64,000 nucleotides of DNA from Cyanobacteria bacterium SZAS LIN-3 (GTDB lineage Bacteria; Cyanobacteriota; Vampirovibrionia; Obscuribacterales; Obscuribacteraceae): the NCBI GenBank assembly GCA_018266215.1, contig JAFEAV010000007.1, positions 62,001 to 126,000 on the forward strand, written 5' to 3'. The notes beneath the pieces were generated by a model, which saw only the letters and a program-made list of their open reading frames with translations, was not told the DNA's origin and searched no databases. A program made the translations under genes and the position numbers. Every line of letters starts with the position of its first letter. Position 1 is the first letter of the stretch. Below, one piece after another: positions 52,420-61,437 of this stretch.

Positions 52420-54215
52420 TTTGTCGCTCCTTTTTCCGTCGGACTGGGATCCGGCAAAATAGGATACTTCTGGAACGACTTGGCCCGGCGTTTCACCTCG
52501 ATGGAGCCGATAAGGAGACTGGGAGCCGATGCCGAGACCGGTACCGAACCGGACTCCGCATCGCACACACCCTTAAAGACGGCATAATCATTGCCCGCTC
52601 CCAGTATGCGCTCCAGCGATGCCAGAGGGGTGCCGACAATGTCCACGCCCCGGATGAGCTCATCGGGCCTGCCGTCTACATAGACTCGATAAACTTTGAG
52701 CGGATAAATTGAATAAGACTGATTGGTTTCAGCGGTAGTCCAGGTGGTACCACCGGCGATTTCATCAAACAACAAGCCGTAGGACTTATGCTGCTTTTTA
52801 GCCTCGGCAATGAGCGTGCTGCGCAGAGTGGCAAACGATACTTGTTTTTTAGGATCGGCCAGCACCATGAGATTGCCCTGACGCGCGGCGGGATTCCATC
52901 CGGGGGAGGAGCGGCCGTGTCCATTGCTGTTTTTAAAGCCCTGCACCGGCGCGCGGCTGAGTAAAAAGCCTGTGAGCACGCCATTTTTTACGAGTGTCAC
53001 CGGCTGAGCCGGTACGCCCTCGTCGTCATATTTATAGCTGCCGTTAAGCTCTACTCCGTAAGAATGCGTTTTGGTCGGATCGTCCATTACCGAAATAAAT
53101 TGCGGCATGATGCGGGTGCCGATCTTTTTGGCGAAGGTCTTGCCTTCGTCTTCTTTCTTTTGTCTCTGACCTTCTATCCTGTGGCCGAAGGTCTCGTGAA
53201 AAAATACGGCTGCCGCCCGGCCGGATAAAATTGCCGGTCCGCTGTATGGCTCCGCCAGTGGTGCCGCACGCAGCTTGTCCAGATCCGATGCCAGGGTCTT
53301 GACCATGCCGGAGAGGACTTTTTCATCAGGTAGATTGGCTGGGTCTTTGCTCTCCACCGAATTGCTCAGTTTAAGGCTGAGGCCATCGGGTGCAAGAGTT
53401 GAGCCCTCTACCAGAAACCGGTATGTATTGTGCCGCTCGGCCAGGCGACTGCCTTCGCTGGTGACGATATAGCGCATTTCAGGATCCGCCGAAAATTCCA
53501 CCAGATTTTCTTTGATCATCGGGTGATTTAAGAATATGCGTGAGAGACGCTTGACGCGCTCGCTCCAGGCGGCCGTGTCAAAGGCTTCCTGCTTTGGTTT
53601 TTCTTCAAACAAGTGTTTTGGTTGCAGTGAAAAATCACCGGCATGATCTTCTTCGGCGGCAAGCACTTCATTGCTGGCGGCGAGCTCGGCCAGACGGGCC
53701 TGGGCTTTTTTGAAAGCATCATCGGTGGAAAGCCAGAGGGTCTGACGCAGCGGCGCACCGGATCCGTGCACAGGCAAAATTGCGTCGTTGTCGGAGCTGC
53801 TTTCAAAGATATGCGGCGGGGCGGAGTTATGACTGCGCAGAAAATGGGTGTTGTCAAACTGCGGGCTGCCCAGGCGCAAATCAACCGAAAGCATGCGCCA
53901 GTTGCGCGGGTGGTAGTCGCCGGTCAGGGCCCCGGAGCGAGCGGCTACGGCCTGCCAGCCGCCCTCGTACAAGCGATAGGCTAGATAGTACAGAGGCGCG
54001 CCTTTTTCTTGTTTCGGATGCGTGAAGGCGCGGTTAAGCTCGGTCTGCATTGTATCCAGGATACTGTCAGCAGCGGCATCGCTGGTAGTCGGCGGTGTGG
54101 CGCTCAGGGCGGTGTGGCCGGCTGCCAGGTGCGCCAGGCAAATGGACAGGGCAACCAGGGCGCAGCGTTTCTTAAGCAAGGCGGGACTCGTTTCTTCTGT
54201 GGTTCGACACCTCAT
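52416..54215 (-). CDS. Exported TldD-like zinc metalloprotease
   Basis: This protein of about 599 residues from ATG 54215 has a signal peptide (LKKRCALVALSICLAHLAAG). It contains the TldD zinc motif FFHETFGHRIEGQ, then NGSYKYDDEGVPAQPVTLVKNG, GRSSPGWNPAARQGNL and GLLFDEIAGGTTWTT, all standard for the family. With the overlapping TldE-like gene it would form a heterodimeric protease. TldD/TldE complexes known to me are cytosolic and mature peptide antibiotics or degrade small proteins; an exported version would act on periplasmic or surface proteins. The start is uncertain, as TATAAT overlaps the ATG and the frame extends to 54296. Confidence 0.86.
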   Translation of the reverse strand: MRCRTTEETSPALLKKRCALVALSICLAHLAAGHTALSATPPTTSDAAADSILDTMQTELNRAFTHPKQEKGAPLYYLAYRLYEGGWQAVAARSGALTGDYHPRNWRMLSVDLRLGSPQFDNTHFLRSHNSAPPHIFESSSDNDAILPVHGSGAPLRQTLWLSTDDAFKKAQARLAELAASNEVLAAEEDHAGDFSLQPKHLFEEKPKQEAFDTAAWSERVKRLSRIFLNHPMIKENLVEFSADPEMRYIVTSEGSRLAERHNTYRFLVEGSTLAPDGLSLKLSNSVESKDPANLPDEKVLSGMVKTLASDLDKLRAAPLAEPYSGPAILSGRAAAVFFHETFGHRIEGQRQKKEDEGKTFAKKIGTRIMPQFISVMDDPTKTHSYGVELNGSYKYDDEGVPAQPVTLVKNGVLTGFLLSRAPVQGFKNSNGHGRSSPGWNPAARQGNLMVLADPKKQVSFATLRSTLIAEAKKQHKSYGLLFDEIAGGTTWTTAETNQSYSIYPLKVYRVYVDGRPDELIRGVDIVGTPLASLERILGAGNDYAVFKGVCDAESGSVPVSASAPSLLIGSIEVKRRAKSFQKYPILPDPSPTEKGATK

Positions 54216-54306
54216 TATAGCAAGGGGTGAAGGGGGTGTTTTTGGCCGTAGATTGTTTTGAGCACTTATTTTGCAGACATTCGATAGAATGGTCATCTGG
54301 TGGTAG

Positions 54307-55362
54307 ATGCTGGGGTTTTTAATGAATGCATTGGCTAAGCTGACCGTTGTGCCCTTTCTTTTAGCCTTGGTTTGTCTTGTCTCTTTATCACCAAGTTGTT
54401 CCGCTACCAGGTTCTTGGATAAGTACGTTTTTGCAAATAGTTCTGAATTGTCTACTGTTAAGCATGCTGGACAATTTGCTAGTGTCGCGCCATGGAAGGA
54501 AAGCTAGAAGAAAGCTATCGAGAATTGTCTGGCAAAGTTGACTGTTACTTGTCCAGATCTCTTATCTGCCGCTACAAATGGCCAGGAGCTGCGGCTCCTG
54601 CGTATCACCGACTTTCAAAATGGCAAACATGGTTTAGACGTTAAAGACAAAGCACCCGCGAGGCATATCTGGGCCCTGTCTGAGTGCGGGACCGTATATT
54701 TTACGGATGGCTTTTTTCGTTGTTCGGATGGATTTATTGCTCACGCCATAGTCCACGAGCTAGTTCACTGTGCGGATGTTGGCTCCTTGGTTGCTTACTC
54801 CCCGCAGTGGATAAAATGCAAATCTAAGTATGGTTCTTGCGACCATTCTGATAATTCCATTCGGGAACAATTGGCTGAAGTTTTCGCAGTTTATAGTGAA
54901 ATGCCGACAAGCAAGAGCTACCAGACATTTAGAAGTTCTGTTGTTCCCTTGCTTCTATCCGGGCGTAGCGAAAGGGCGTCCTTCAACCGTTCAATGATTA
55001 AGGGTTTCATCCAATTGCAGCAAGTCAAAAACTATGACAAGGCTATAGAGTTCTTTGAAGAAGCTGCTCGTAAGTCGCCGTCAGCTCCGATGGCACACGT
55101 TAGCTTAGCATTATGCTATCAATTGAAAAACGATCGACTTTTTGAACTCCGCGAGAGTGGCACAGCTTATACCCTACTGAATAAGCTTGGGGTTCCAGCA
55201 AGTGATCGTGCTTACGTGAGAAGTGGTTTGCTCTATGCTCGTGGTCTAGTAGAAGAGCAGCACGACATGCCAGCGGCGCGGATGATTGTAACTGGGATAT
55301 TGAAGGCAAATCCTGACAATGCAGATGCTCTGAAGCTGCTGGGCGATATGCGCATTCGATAG
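54307..55362 (+). pseudogene. Secreted HExxH metallopeptidase-TPR gene interrupted by an in-frame TAG
   Basis: One reading frame runs from ATG 54307 to the stop at 55362 except for a single TAG at 54505-54507. Before it are a signal peptide (VVPFLLALVCLVSLSPSC) and 40 further residues; after it the same frame continues with a putative zinc site AHAIVHELVHCAD (HELVH), a nearby REQLAEVFAVY that could supply a third ligand, and TPR-like helices (MIKGFIQLQQVKNYDKAIEFFEEAA). No frameshift is involved. Unless the amber codon is read through, the catalytic part is made only from an internal start (for example TTG 54538) without a signal peptide. Likely a recent pseudogene. Confidence 0.78.
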
Positions 55363-55462
55363 GTCTATGCATTTGCTTCGTCGCCAGGGTAATGAGTTTG
55401 AAGGAGAAAATGCGTCCAGTTGAGGAGTGTTTGTTCTTTCGTGTTTGGACTCACGCTCGGCT

Positions 55463-56086
55463 TCAGTAAGGCTCTACAATTAGGCCAAATTCGCTAGCTA
55501 TTAGAAGCACTTCCGACCGCAATTGCTCGTTTTTCAAAGGCGTAGTCATCAAGCATTTCAAGCCGTCCTTCGCACGCTCGTATAAGGCTAAGGCCTGCTC
55601 GTCATTGTGGGCATTGCCATAGAGAAGACCATCCAGCACCCCGTACATGCATTCCGTTTCGTAAAAGTATTGCGACCACCGTTGGCTGATTCCGTGGTCG
55701 CTGTCTTTGCAAACTCCCGCCACTGTGCCTGCCTTCATTGCGCCGTCGCCCCTCAGATCGAGCAAGTTCAGAGTTCTTTTAGTCTGTAGAAGCGCAACTT
55801 CCCACGTGCCAACTTCGATAATTCCCGTGTCTCCAAAGATCTCGACAATGCAACCAGAAATTGACTCGCCTGCGTACAATATTCCGCGCTCGGAATTCTG
55901 TGCCGGTTTGCTATTCGTTTTCTGCTGGTGATCAAAGCGTCGCAGCGGTCCAAATGTTCTAAATGTCAGTGCTTGAGTTTGATGGAAAGCCGGATTGAAT
56001 AGGCGTAGATATGGAGTTCCGGAATCGACGGAATAGATAACAGGCTGAGGCAAAACCTTGGGAGGAGGCAGGTTTATTTGGACCAT
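55463..56086 (-). CDS. RES-domain toxin
   Basis: This 207-residue RES-family protein is the toxin half of an Xre-RES pair. Family features seen are the conserved Arg near PYLRLFNPAFH, ILYAGESISGCIVEIFGD with its Glu, and the strand TWEVALLQTKRTLNLLDL. RES toxins deplete NAD in the cell. It starts 3 bp after the antitoxin stop, with antitoxin first, the usual order. A short plus-strand frame over it is not supported. Confidence 0.85.
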   Translation of the reverse strand: MVQINLPPPKVLPQPVIYSVDSGTPYLRLFNPAFHQTQALTFRTFGPLRRFDHQQKTNSKPAQNSERGILYAGESISGCIVEIFGDTGIIEVGTWEVALLQTKRTLNLLDLRGDGAMKAGTVAGVCKDSDHGISQRWSQYFYETECMYGVLDGLLYGNAHNDEQALALYERAKDGLKCLMTTPLKNEQLRSEVLLIASEFGLIVEPY

Positions 56087-56089
56087 GCC

Positions 56090-56698
56090 TCAGGCTACTC
56101 CCAGAGACCGCGCTTGTTCTAATACCTCGTCAATTCTTCCTTCTTTTAGAATGTCAATCGGCGCACGACCATTAAACACGCGATTGGCGGCAGTAATCCA
56201 GCTTATCTTGCCGAACGTGCTGCTATGGACCGCTGCCATAACCTCAGGTAGGCCGGCTACGATTCCATTTGGGCCAGCCGGATCAAATTGAAATGTCGGC
56301 AAACGCAACACGTTATTTTCGAGAAGGCCGATTAACTTACCGTCCCGGGTCCTGTCATGGATAGTTTGTTTTGTGACCGAGAGAAGTTCAGATGCTTCTT
56401 GTGCAGTGAGCGAATTTTCCAAAAGTTGTTTCCTGTGTTCGAAATAGCGAAAGAGTGAAGTAACCTCAAGCAATCGCCGTTTTTCCGGATCGAGTTGCCT
56501 GGCTCTAATTTTCTTGGCAAAGACAAAATCTGCTTCAGGTGCAGCGGTCGTTTCAAAAACTCTTTGGGCCAGCCACTTATTACCCTCTGGGCCAATTGTA
56601 ACCATAAGGAAGTGGGCAAATTCCCTGCTTTTAGCTTCATTTTGCAGAAACTGGCAGAGCATGTCTTCTGTGACTGATTGTTTTTGAGCTGGGCTCAT
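56090..56698 (-). CDS. Xre/MbcA/ParS-type antitoxin
   Basis: This protein of about 202 residues has a helix-turn-helix near the middle (LTAQEASELLSVTKQTIHDR) and the toxin-binding C-terminus of this antitoxin class (AANRVFNGRAPIDILKEGRIDEVLEQAR). The N-terminal 80 residues are longer than in typical Xre antitoxins. ATG 56698 has AAAGGTGG 7 nt upstream; GTG 56707 is another start. It would neutralise the RES toxin and repress the operon. Type assignment rests on both partners being adjacent. Confidence 0.82.
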   Translation of the reverse strand: MSPAQKQSVTEDMLCQFLQNEAKSREFAHFLMVTIGPEGNKWLAQRVFETTAAPEADFVFAKKIRARQLDPEKRRLLEVTSLFRYFEHRKQLLENSLTAQEASELLSVTKQTIHDRTRDGKLIGLLENNVLRLPTFQFDPAGPNGIVAGLPEVMAAVHSSTFGKISWITAANRVFNGRAPIDILKEGRIDEVLEQARSLGVA

Positions 56699-57791
56699 GG
56701 GCGCCACCTTTTGATGATTCTATAACTAGCATAAGGCAGACCGTCAATCTTGTCAACTTTATGGATTTGACGCAACTGGGATGGATTGTGTGTTGGCCGT
56801 CTTGGGGATTCACGCCCCAAGCAATTTCTGCGCTTCGGCGGTCTTTCCCAGGTTTTCCAGGCATTTTTTGTAGCCACTCGCCACGGCTTTGATGATGTCC
56901 TGGTCGTCCTGTTTGCAGACCATTTTTGTAGGCGCGGGCAAACAATGGCTCAGCCTCTTTGTTTTTGCCCATAGCCAACTGACACACGCCCATATTGTTT
57001 AGAGTCTCGGCCACCAGCAGACTGTCTTTGCCGAAGGCCTTCTCGCGAAGACTCAGCACTTCGGACAGGACTTTGGCTGCTTCGTCGTTTTTGCCCAGAT
57101 CTTGATATAGACCGGCGACTTTGTCGCTGGCCCGGGCTGCTTCGGTGGGGCTGTCGATTGTTTTGTAAATTTTGGCCTGACGCTTGTACAGATCTATGGC
57201 TTCGACTGTGCGCTTTTGCTGACTGTAATTCTCCGCCAGGTTGCCCAGGGTCACCGCCAGTAGTGGACTGTTCGGGCCCAGTGCTTTCTCGCGTATTTTG
57301 GCTGATCGCTCCAGCGCCTCAGCTCCTTCTTTCCACTGCAGATTGGCGCCGTACCAGGCGCCGAGGTTGTTAAGGTCAAAGGCCACATCTGCGCTCTGGC
57401 TGCCTGAGTAGCGCTCCTCCAGCTCAAGTGCTCGTTTTTGATAGGCGATGGCTTGAGCCAGATTCTTTTTGCCGCTGGGGGTCTGGTCCCTGTCGATACT
57501 CGTTGTCAGTGCCAGATCGTTCAGGGCAAGTGCCACGCTGCGACTGTAGCGGTCGGCTTGCTCTGCCACTTTCAGGGCTTCGCTGAAGCATGAGTGTGCC
57601 AGTTTGATATCGCCCTTGCGAAAGGCATTTTCACCGGTTTGCAAAAGGTCCTGCACTTCCAGGGCTGGGGTGGCAAAATGCCTGGCCTTGCCGCTCTCCT
57701 TTGTCTGGTTGCAGGCGGACAAAAGCACAATCAGGGCCAATGGCACTATGGTCTTACCGGCTCTTTTGAGATTGATGTATGCGCTGCCCAA
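56637..57791 (-). CDS. TPR lipoprotein with a C-terminal frameshift
   Basis: This lipoprotein starts at TTG 57791 with a lipobox LLSAC (residues 23-27) and contains TPR repeats to about residue 290 (VALALNDLALTTS, LLAVTLGNLAENYSQQKRTV, LLVAETLNNMGVCQLAMGKN). After LFARAYKN the open frame turns into non-repeat sequence rich in His, Arg and Ser up to 56637, overlapping the antitoxin start. In the next frame the TPR-like sequence continues as GYKKCLENLGKTAEAQKLLG and stops at 56810. The switch is at the five-T run 56923-56927. The original protein probably ended at 56810, about 325 residues. Confidence 0.78.
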   Translation of the reverse strand: MGSAYINLKRAGKTIVPLALIVLLSACNQTKESGKARHFATPALEVQDLLQTGENAFRKGDIKLAHSCFSEALKVAEQADRYSRSVALALNDLALTTSIDRDQTPSGKKNLAQAIAYQKRALELEERYSGSQSADVAFDLNNLGAWYGANLQWKEGAEALERSAKIREKALGPNSPLLAVTLGNLAENYSQQKRTVEAIDLYKRQAKIYKTIDSPTEAARASDKVAGLYQDLGKNDEAAKVLSEVLSLREKAFGKDSLLVAETLNNMGVCQLAMGKNKEAEPLFARAYKNGLQTGRPGHHQSRGEWLQKMPGKPGKDRRSAEIAWGVNPQDGQHTIHPSCVKSIKLTRLTVCLMLVIESSKGGAHEPSSKTISHRRHALPVSAK

Positions 57792-57933
57792 GAGCTTTTA
57801 CCTGCTGTTTAGATTTTCTTTCGCTGTGCGCGATCATTTGCGAGTGATGCCAAGCGGCATCAGCGCCAGACTTATTATGGCGCAAACCGATGTTGTTGCC
57901 ACCCATGGCGCGCCTGTTAAAATTGGCACTTAT

Positions 57934-59493
57934 ATGAAAATCAAATCTTTGAACAATTTATCTCTGGCTCTATCAGGGCTTCTCTCCATGGTTTGCTCTG
58001 CGCCGGCACTGGCCGATGTCAAATTGCCTGCAATTGAGAGCGATTACATGGTGCTCCAGGCCGGGAACGGCACAAAATTTTTCGGCACCGCGGCTCCGGC
58101 TGAAGCCGTAACAGTGTCCTACGGGGGGCGGCAGGCTGCTGCTGTTGCCGACAAAAACGGGCACTGGGAGACTGTCTTGAAGGCGCTCAAAGCGGGCGAG
58201 CGATTTGATATCGAGGTGGTCGGCAAAAATACGATCAACATCAAGAATGTGCTTGTCGGCCAGGTCTGGCTCTGCTCCGGTCAATCCAATATGGAGTGGC
58301 CGCTCTCTCAGGCAAAGGATGCTGCGCAGGAGCTGGCCGCAGCTAATCACGAGCAAATCAGACTTTTCAATGTTAAAAGGAAACTCTCCACAGAACCTCT
58401 CTCGGATGTAGAGGGCAACTGGCTGATCTGCAATACGCAGACGGCGGCGCCTTTCAGTGCGGTTGCGTATTTCTTCGGTCGTGATTTGCAAAAAGATCTG
58501 CGCACCCCGGTTGGGTTGATCGAGTCGGCCTGGGGCGGCACTCCGGCTCAGGCCTGGACCAGTCTGGATGGACTGGAGGCCGATCCGGTGACGCAAAAGC
58601 GCTACTGGATGCTGGCCAACGAGCAACTGGCGCATCTGCAGGAAAGTGCCCAGAAGTATGAGCACAGTCTTGCTGAGTGGAAGGCCGCTCCTCCACCGGG
58701 GTCGGCGCCGCCTGCCAAGCCCATGGAGTTGGAGTTTCCTAATGCGCCTTCAATGTTGTTTAACGGCATGATTTCCGGGCTTTTGCCTGCCACCATTGGT
58801 GGTGTGCTGTGGTATCAGGGTGAATCCAATGCCACTGCCCCGGAGGAGACGATGGCCTATCGCCGCCTCTTGCCGACATTGATCAAAGACTGGCGCAGTA
58901 AATTTCAAAATCCCAACCTGCCCTTTTTGTTTGTACAGCTGGCTAATTACGAGAAGAAAGAAGAACCGAACGAACGCAGTCCCTGGGCGGAGCTTCGTGA
59001 AGCGCAGCTGCTCACCCTGTCTGTGCCGCGCACGGGTATGGCGGTGGCGGTTGATATCGGTGAGTCCAAGGATATTCATCCCAGAAATAAACAGGATGTC
59101 GGCAAACGTCTGGAGCGCATCGCTCTGGCTCACGTTTACGGACGCGATGTGCCTTTCTCCGGCCCCATTTTTACCGGCATGAGGGTGAAGGGCAGCAAGG
59201 CTGTTTGCAGCTTCAAATACACTAATCGCGGCCTGACCACCAGGAGCTTTGCCAAGCTTCAGGGTTTCCTTATCTGTGGCCCGGACAAAAAGTTTGTCCC
59301 GGCTGATGCGGTAATTGTCGGCAATACCGTAGAAGTAACCAGCCCAGGCGTGACTCAGCCGGTGGCCGTGCGCTACGGCTGGCAGGGGGATCCCGTCTGC
59401 AATTTGTATAACGGTGCCGGGTTCCCTGCATCACCCTTTCGTTCTGATGTGGCCGAGGAGCCGCCGGTCGTTAATCTGCCTGTGACTAAATGA
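57934..59493 (+). CDS. Sialate O-acetylesterase family SGNH hydrolase
   Basis: This 519-residue esterase has a signal peptide (LNNLSLALSGLLSMVCSAP), a beta domain and an SGNH-type catalytic part: serine in LCSGQSNMEWPL, oxyanion Gly/Asn in ESAWGGTPAQAW and WYQGESNA, and the Asp-His pair in GESKDIHPRNKQDVG. The family removes O-acetyl groups from sialic acid or plant polysaccharides; no sialic-acid genes are nearby, so substrate is open. ATG 57934 is chosen for the signal peptide; no ribosome-binding site is obvious, and the frame extends to 57604. It overlaps the next gene as ATGA. Confidence 0.88.
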   Translation: MKIKSLNNLSLALSGLLSMVCSAPALADVKLPAIESDYMVLQAGNGTKFFGTAAPAEAVTVSYGGRQAAAVADKNGHWETVLKALKAGERFDIEVVGKNTINIKNVLVGQVWLCSGQSNMEWPLSQAKDAAQELAAANHEQIRLFNVKRKLSTEPLSDVEGNWLICNTQTAAPFSAVAYFFGRDLQKDLRTPVGLIESAWGGTPAQAWTSLDGLEADPVTQKRYWMLANEQLAHLQESAQKYEHSLAEWKAAPPPGSAPPAKPMELEFPNAPSMLFNGMISGLLPATIGGVLWYQGESNATAPEETMAYRRLLPTLIKDWRSKFQNPNLPFLFVQLANYEKKEEPNERSPWAELREAQLLTLSVPRTGMAVAVDIGESKDIHPRNKQDVGKRLERIALAHVYGRDVPFSGPIFTGMRVKGSKAVCSFKYTNRGLTTRSFAKLQGFLICGPDKKFVPADAVIVGNTVEVTSPGVTQPVAVRYGWQGDPVCNLYNGAGFPASPFRSDVAEEPPVVNLPVTK

Positions 59494-60401
59494 GCCGGCA
59501 GGGCCTCGCTGCTGCTGTCGCTGCGCCGTTTTTTATTGCCCTGGCTGTGATGGTGGCTAAGTCGGCGGGTGCCGTTGCCCCGCCTCTATTAATCACCGCA
59601 TATAGTGCCCTGATGTCGGTGCCTTTGCTGCTGCTCCTGCAGCGATTTCGCGGCAACGATTTGCAGATAGGCACCTTGTTTGGTGAGGTGCGTGGGCCTT
59701 TTTTGCAAGTACTGGTAACAAGGTCGATCATCGGCAGCGCTCTGCTTGTTGTCGGTTTTACCATGACCAGCGCCCTCAAATCAATTTTACTTTTGCGGCT
59801 TGAGGCCTTATTCGTTTTTATCTGGAGCGTGCTCTTGAGGAAAGAGCGCGTCACCTTCGCCAAGATTGGACTGATTCTGTCGCTTATTCTTGGTTCTGTG
59901 CTGGTGGTGCTGCCGCCCGACTTGCTGGCGAGCGGTCTTCCTGGTAATCAGGCACCAAATGTGGGCGATTTACTGATAGTCACGGCACTGCTTTTCTTCT
60001 CTTACTCTTATTTGCCTACTGAAGACGTCGTGGCTAAGGTCAGCCCAACTAACATCAACATTACTGCCAATACCATTGGTGGTATCACTGTCCTGCTCCT
60101 GGCGCTCTCTGTTAATCCGGGGCAGGTCTTCAATATGCCGCCCCAGGCCTGGTCTCTCATTTTTGCTTATGCCTGTTTGTTTTCGGTTGTGGGCATCAAT
60201 CTCTATTATTTCGCCTTCAAGACGATCAAGCCCTGGATAATTGCCTGTTTCCTGTCGCTCGAGGTGGTCTACGGCATACCCCTGGCCTGGGCTATGCACC
60301 ATGAGATGCTCAGCCTCTGGCAGGCCGCGGGTGCGCTGACCGTTGTCGCCGCCACAACAGGCATAGGTCTGTTGAACGCTCGGGAGCAGGCTCGGAGCTG
60401 A
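59490..60401 (+). CDS. EamA/DMT-family transporter
   Basis: This 303-residue inner-membrane protein has ten hydrophobic spans in two EamA repeats. The first repeat ends LRLEALFVFIWSVLLRKERVTFAKIGLILSL in two adjacent blocks, and the second ends SLEVVYGIPLAWAMHHEMLSLWQ, both standard DMT features. These proteins export small metabolites such as amino acids or sugars. It overlaps the esterase stop by 4 bp, so the two are co-translated; the transported compound could relate to the esterase, but this is not shown. Confidence 0.9.
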   Translation: MSRQGLAAAVAAPFFIALAVMVAKSAGAVAPPLLITAYSALMSVPLLLLLQRFRGNDLQIGTLFGEVRGPFLQVLVTRSIIGSALLVVGFTMTSALKSILLLRLEALFVFIWSVLLRKERVTFAKIGLILSLILGSVLVVLPPDLLASGLPGNQAPNVGDLLIVTALLFFSYSYLPTEDVVAKVSPTNINITANTIGGITVLLLALSVNPGQVFNMPPQAWSLIFAYACLFSVVGINLYYFAFKTIKPWIIACFLSLEVVYGIPLAWAMHHEMLSLWQAAGALTVVAATTGIGLLNAREQARS

Positions 60402-60404
60402 AGT

Positions 60405-61352
60405 TTAGCGGCCTGGTTTTTCCATTGGGTCGTAAATAAGACCTTTCTTGCGCAGCTCGGCTTCTTCTTCGGCGGTAATGCTCTCACCGCGCTGCATTCT
60501 TGCCAGGGGACCGTTGCCTTCGGAAAGAGGCTTGCCCAGCAGACGATCGCGCCAGCTTGGACCGGATGACACTTCAGCCGGTTTGGTCTCGCCCGGGCGG
60601 TCATAGAGATCCGAGGTGCCGGTAATCCTGCTCATGATGCCGCCGCCGTTGTAGATCACGTCATGGGGTATGCCCATGCGGCTTTCGCTGATCAGAAGCT
60701 TCTGACCTTTGGCGGTCTCCATGGTGATGTAGCGCGTGCCGTCTATGCCGGAGGCGTCGCTGACCGAAACTTTGGTGCCGGGCTGTTCGGCCAGATGTCC
60801 TTTGACTTCGGACATGACGCGCACTTTGGCGTCGCGGTCCAGTCCGTTGATGGTGGCCGAGACGTTGTCTCCATTGAGCAAGGCTTTTTCAATCTTTCTG
60901 GCAGCCTCTCGCTCGGAGGTACTGAGGTTTTCTCGCGTCAGGCGGGTGTACTGGTCGTCTATGCCCGGTCTGCCGGTATCGGGAGCTGATGCGGGCTGGG
61001 TGTGTGCTTCGGGCTTGCGGCCTGCGTCGCCAGGCTTCGCTTTTGCGGTGCCGTGTGTGGCTTCGGCTCCATGACCTGCTGCATGAGTATTGGTGCCGGG
61101 CGGTCCCTGGATGCTATCGAGAGTGCGTTTGACCGAGTCGTACTCGATCTTGAAGCCGCCGAGCATGGCCGCAGCATGCGTGCCGCCGTGGGAGGCGTCG
61201 GTCGACTTTCCCTGGGTCTGCAGGGTATTGAGAAATTCTCGACGCTCCTGCAGGCTGCAGTCGGTATTAAACTTAGTCACCGTGTCCTGTCCCTTGGCGG
61301 CGCCGGCAAGGACGTTCTCAACTTTGCATTCGTTTCGGGTTTCGTCGGCCAT
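60405..61352 (-). CDS. Hypothetical protein
   Basis: This 315-residue protein from ATG 61352 has GAGGG upstream; the frame also opens at 61391. The N-terminal part has two cysteines (NECKVENVLAG, FNTDCSLQERR), a Gly/Ala/His-rich linker near residues 90-145, and a folded C-terminal part with helices (TSEREAARKIEKALLNG) and strands (TKVSVSDASGIDGTRYITME). It ends with LLGKPLSEGNG and an acidic tail. It has no signal peptide. Not recognised. Confidence 0.7.
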   Translation of the reverse strand: MADETRNECKVENVLAGAAKGQDTVTKFNTDCSLQERREFLNTLQTQGKSTDASHGGTHAAAMLGGFKIEYDSVKRTLDSIQGPPGTNTHAAGHGAEATHGTAKAKPGDAGRKPEAHTQPASAPDTGRPGIDDQYTRLTRENLSTSEREAARKIEKALLNGDNVSATINGLDRDAKVRVMSEVKGHLAEQPGTKVSVSDASGIDGTRYITMETAKGQKLLISESRMGIPHDVIYNGGGIMSRITGTSDLYDRPGETKPAEVSSGPSWRDRLLGKPLSEGNGPLARMQRGESITAEEEAELRKKGLIYDPMEKPGR

Positions 61353-61437
61353 AGTCCGCCCTCTGGCTCGGTACGGTGGATATATACCCATCTTGGGGCA
61401 TATTCACACCTGTATGTCCATAATGACCGCCAGGCGG

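Noticed and set aside
54505..54507. Genome-wide reassignment of TAG
   Set aside because: TAG ends several well-formed genes in the window, such as the ABM gene, hisB and the hisF reading, so it is a normal stop here.
54538..55362. An independent cytosolic metallopeptidase gene starting at TTG 54538
   Set aside because: The same frame continues upstream through one TAG into a signal peptide, so a broken exported gene explains it better; no ribosome-binding site precedes 54538.
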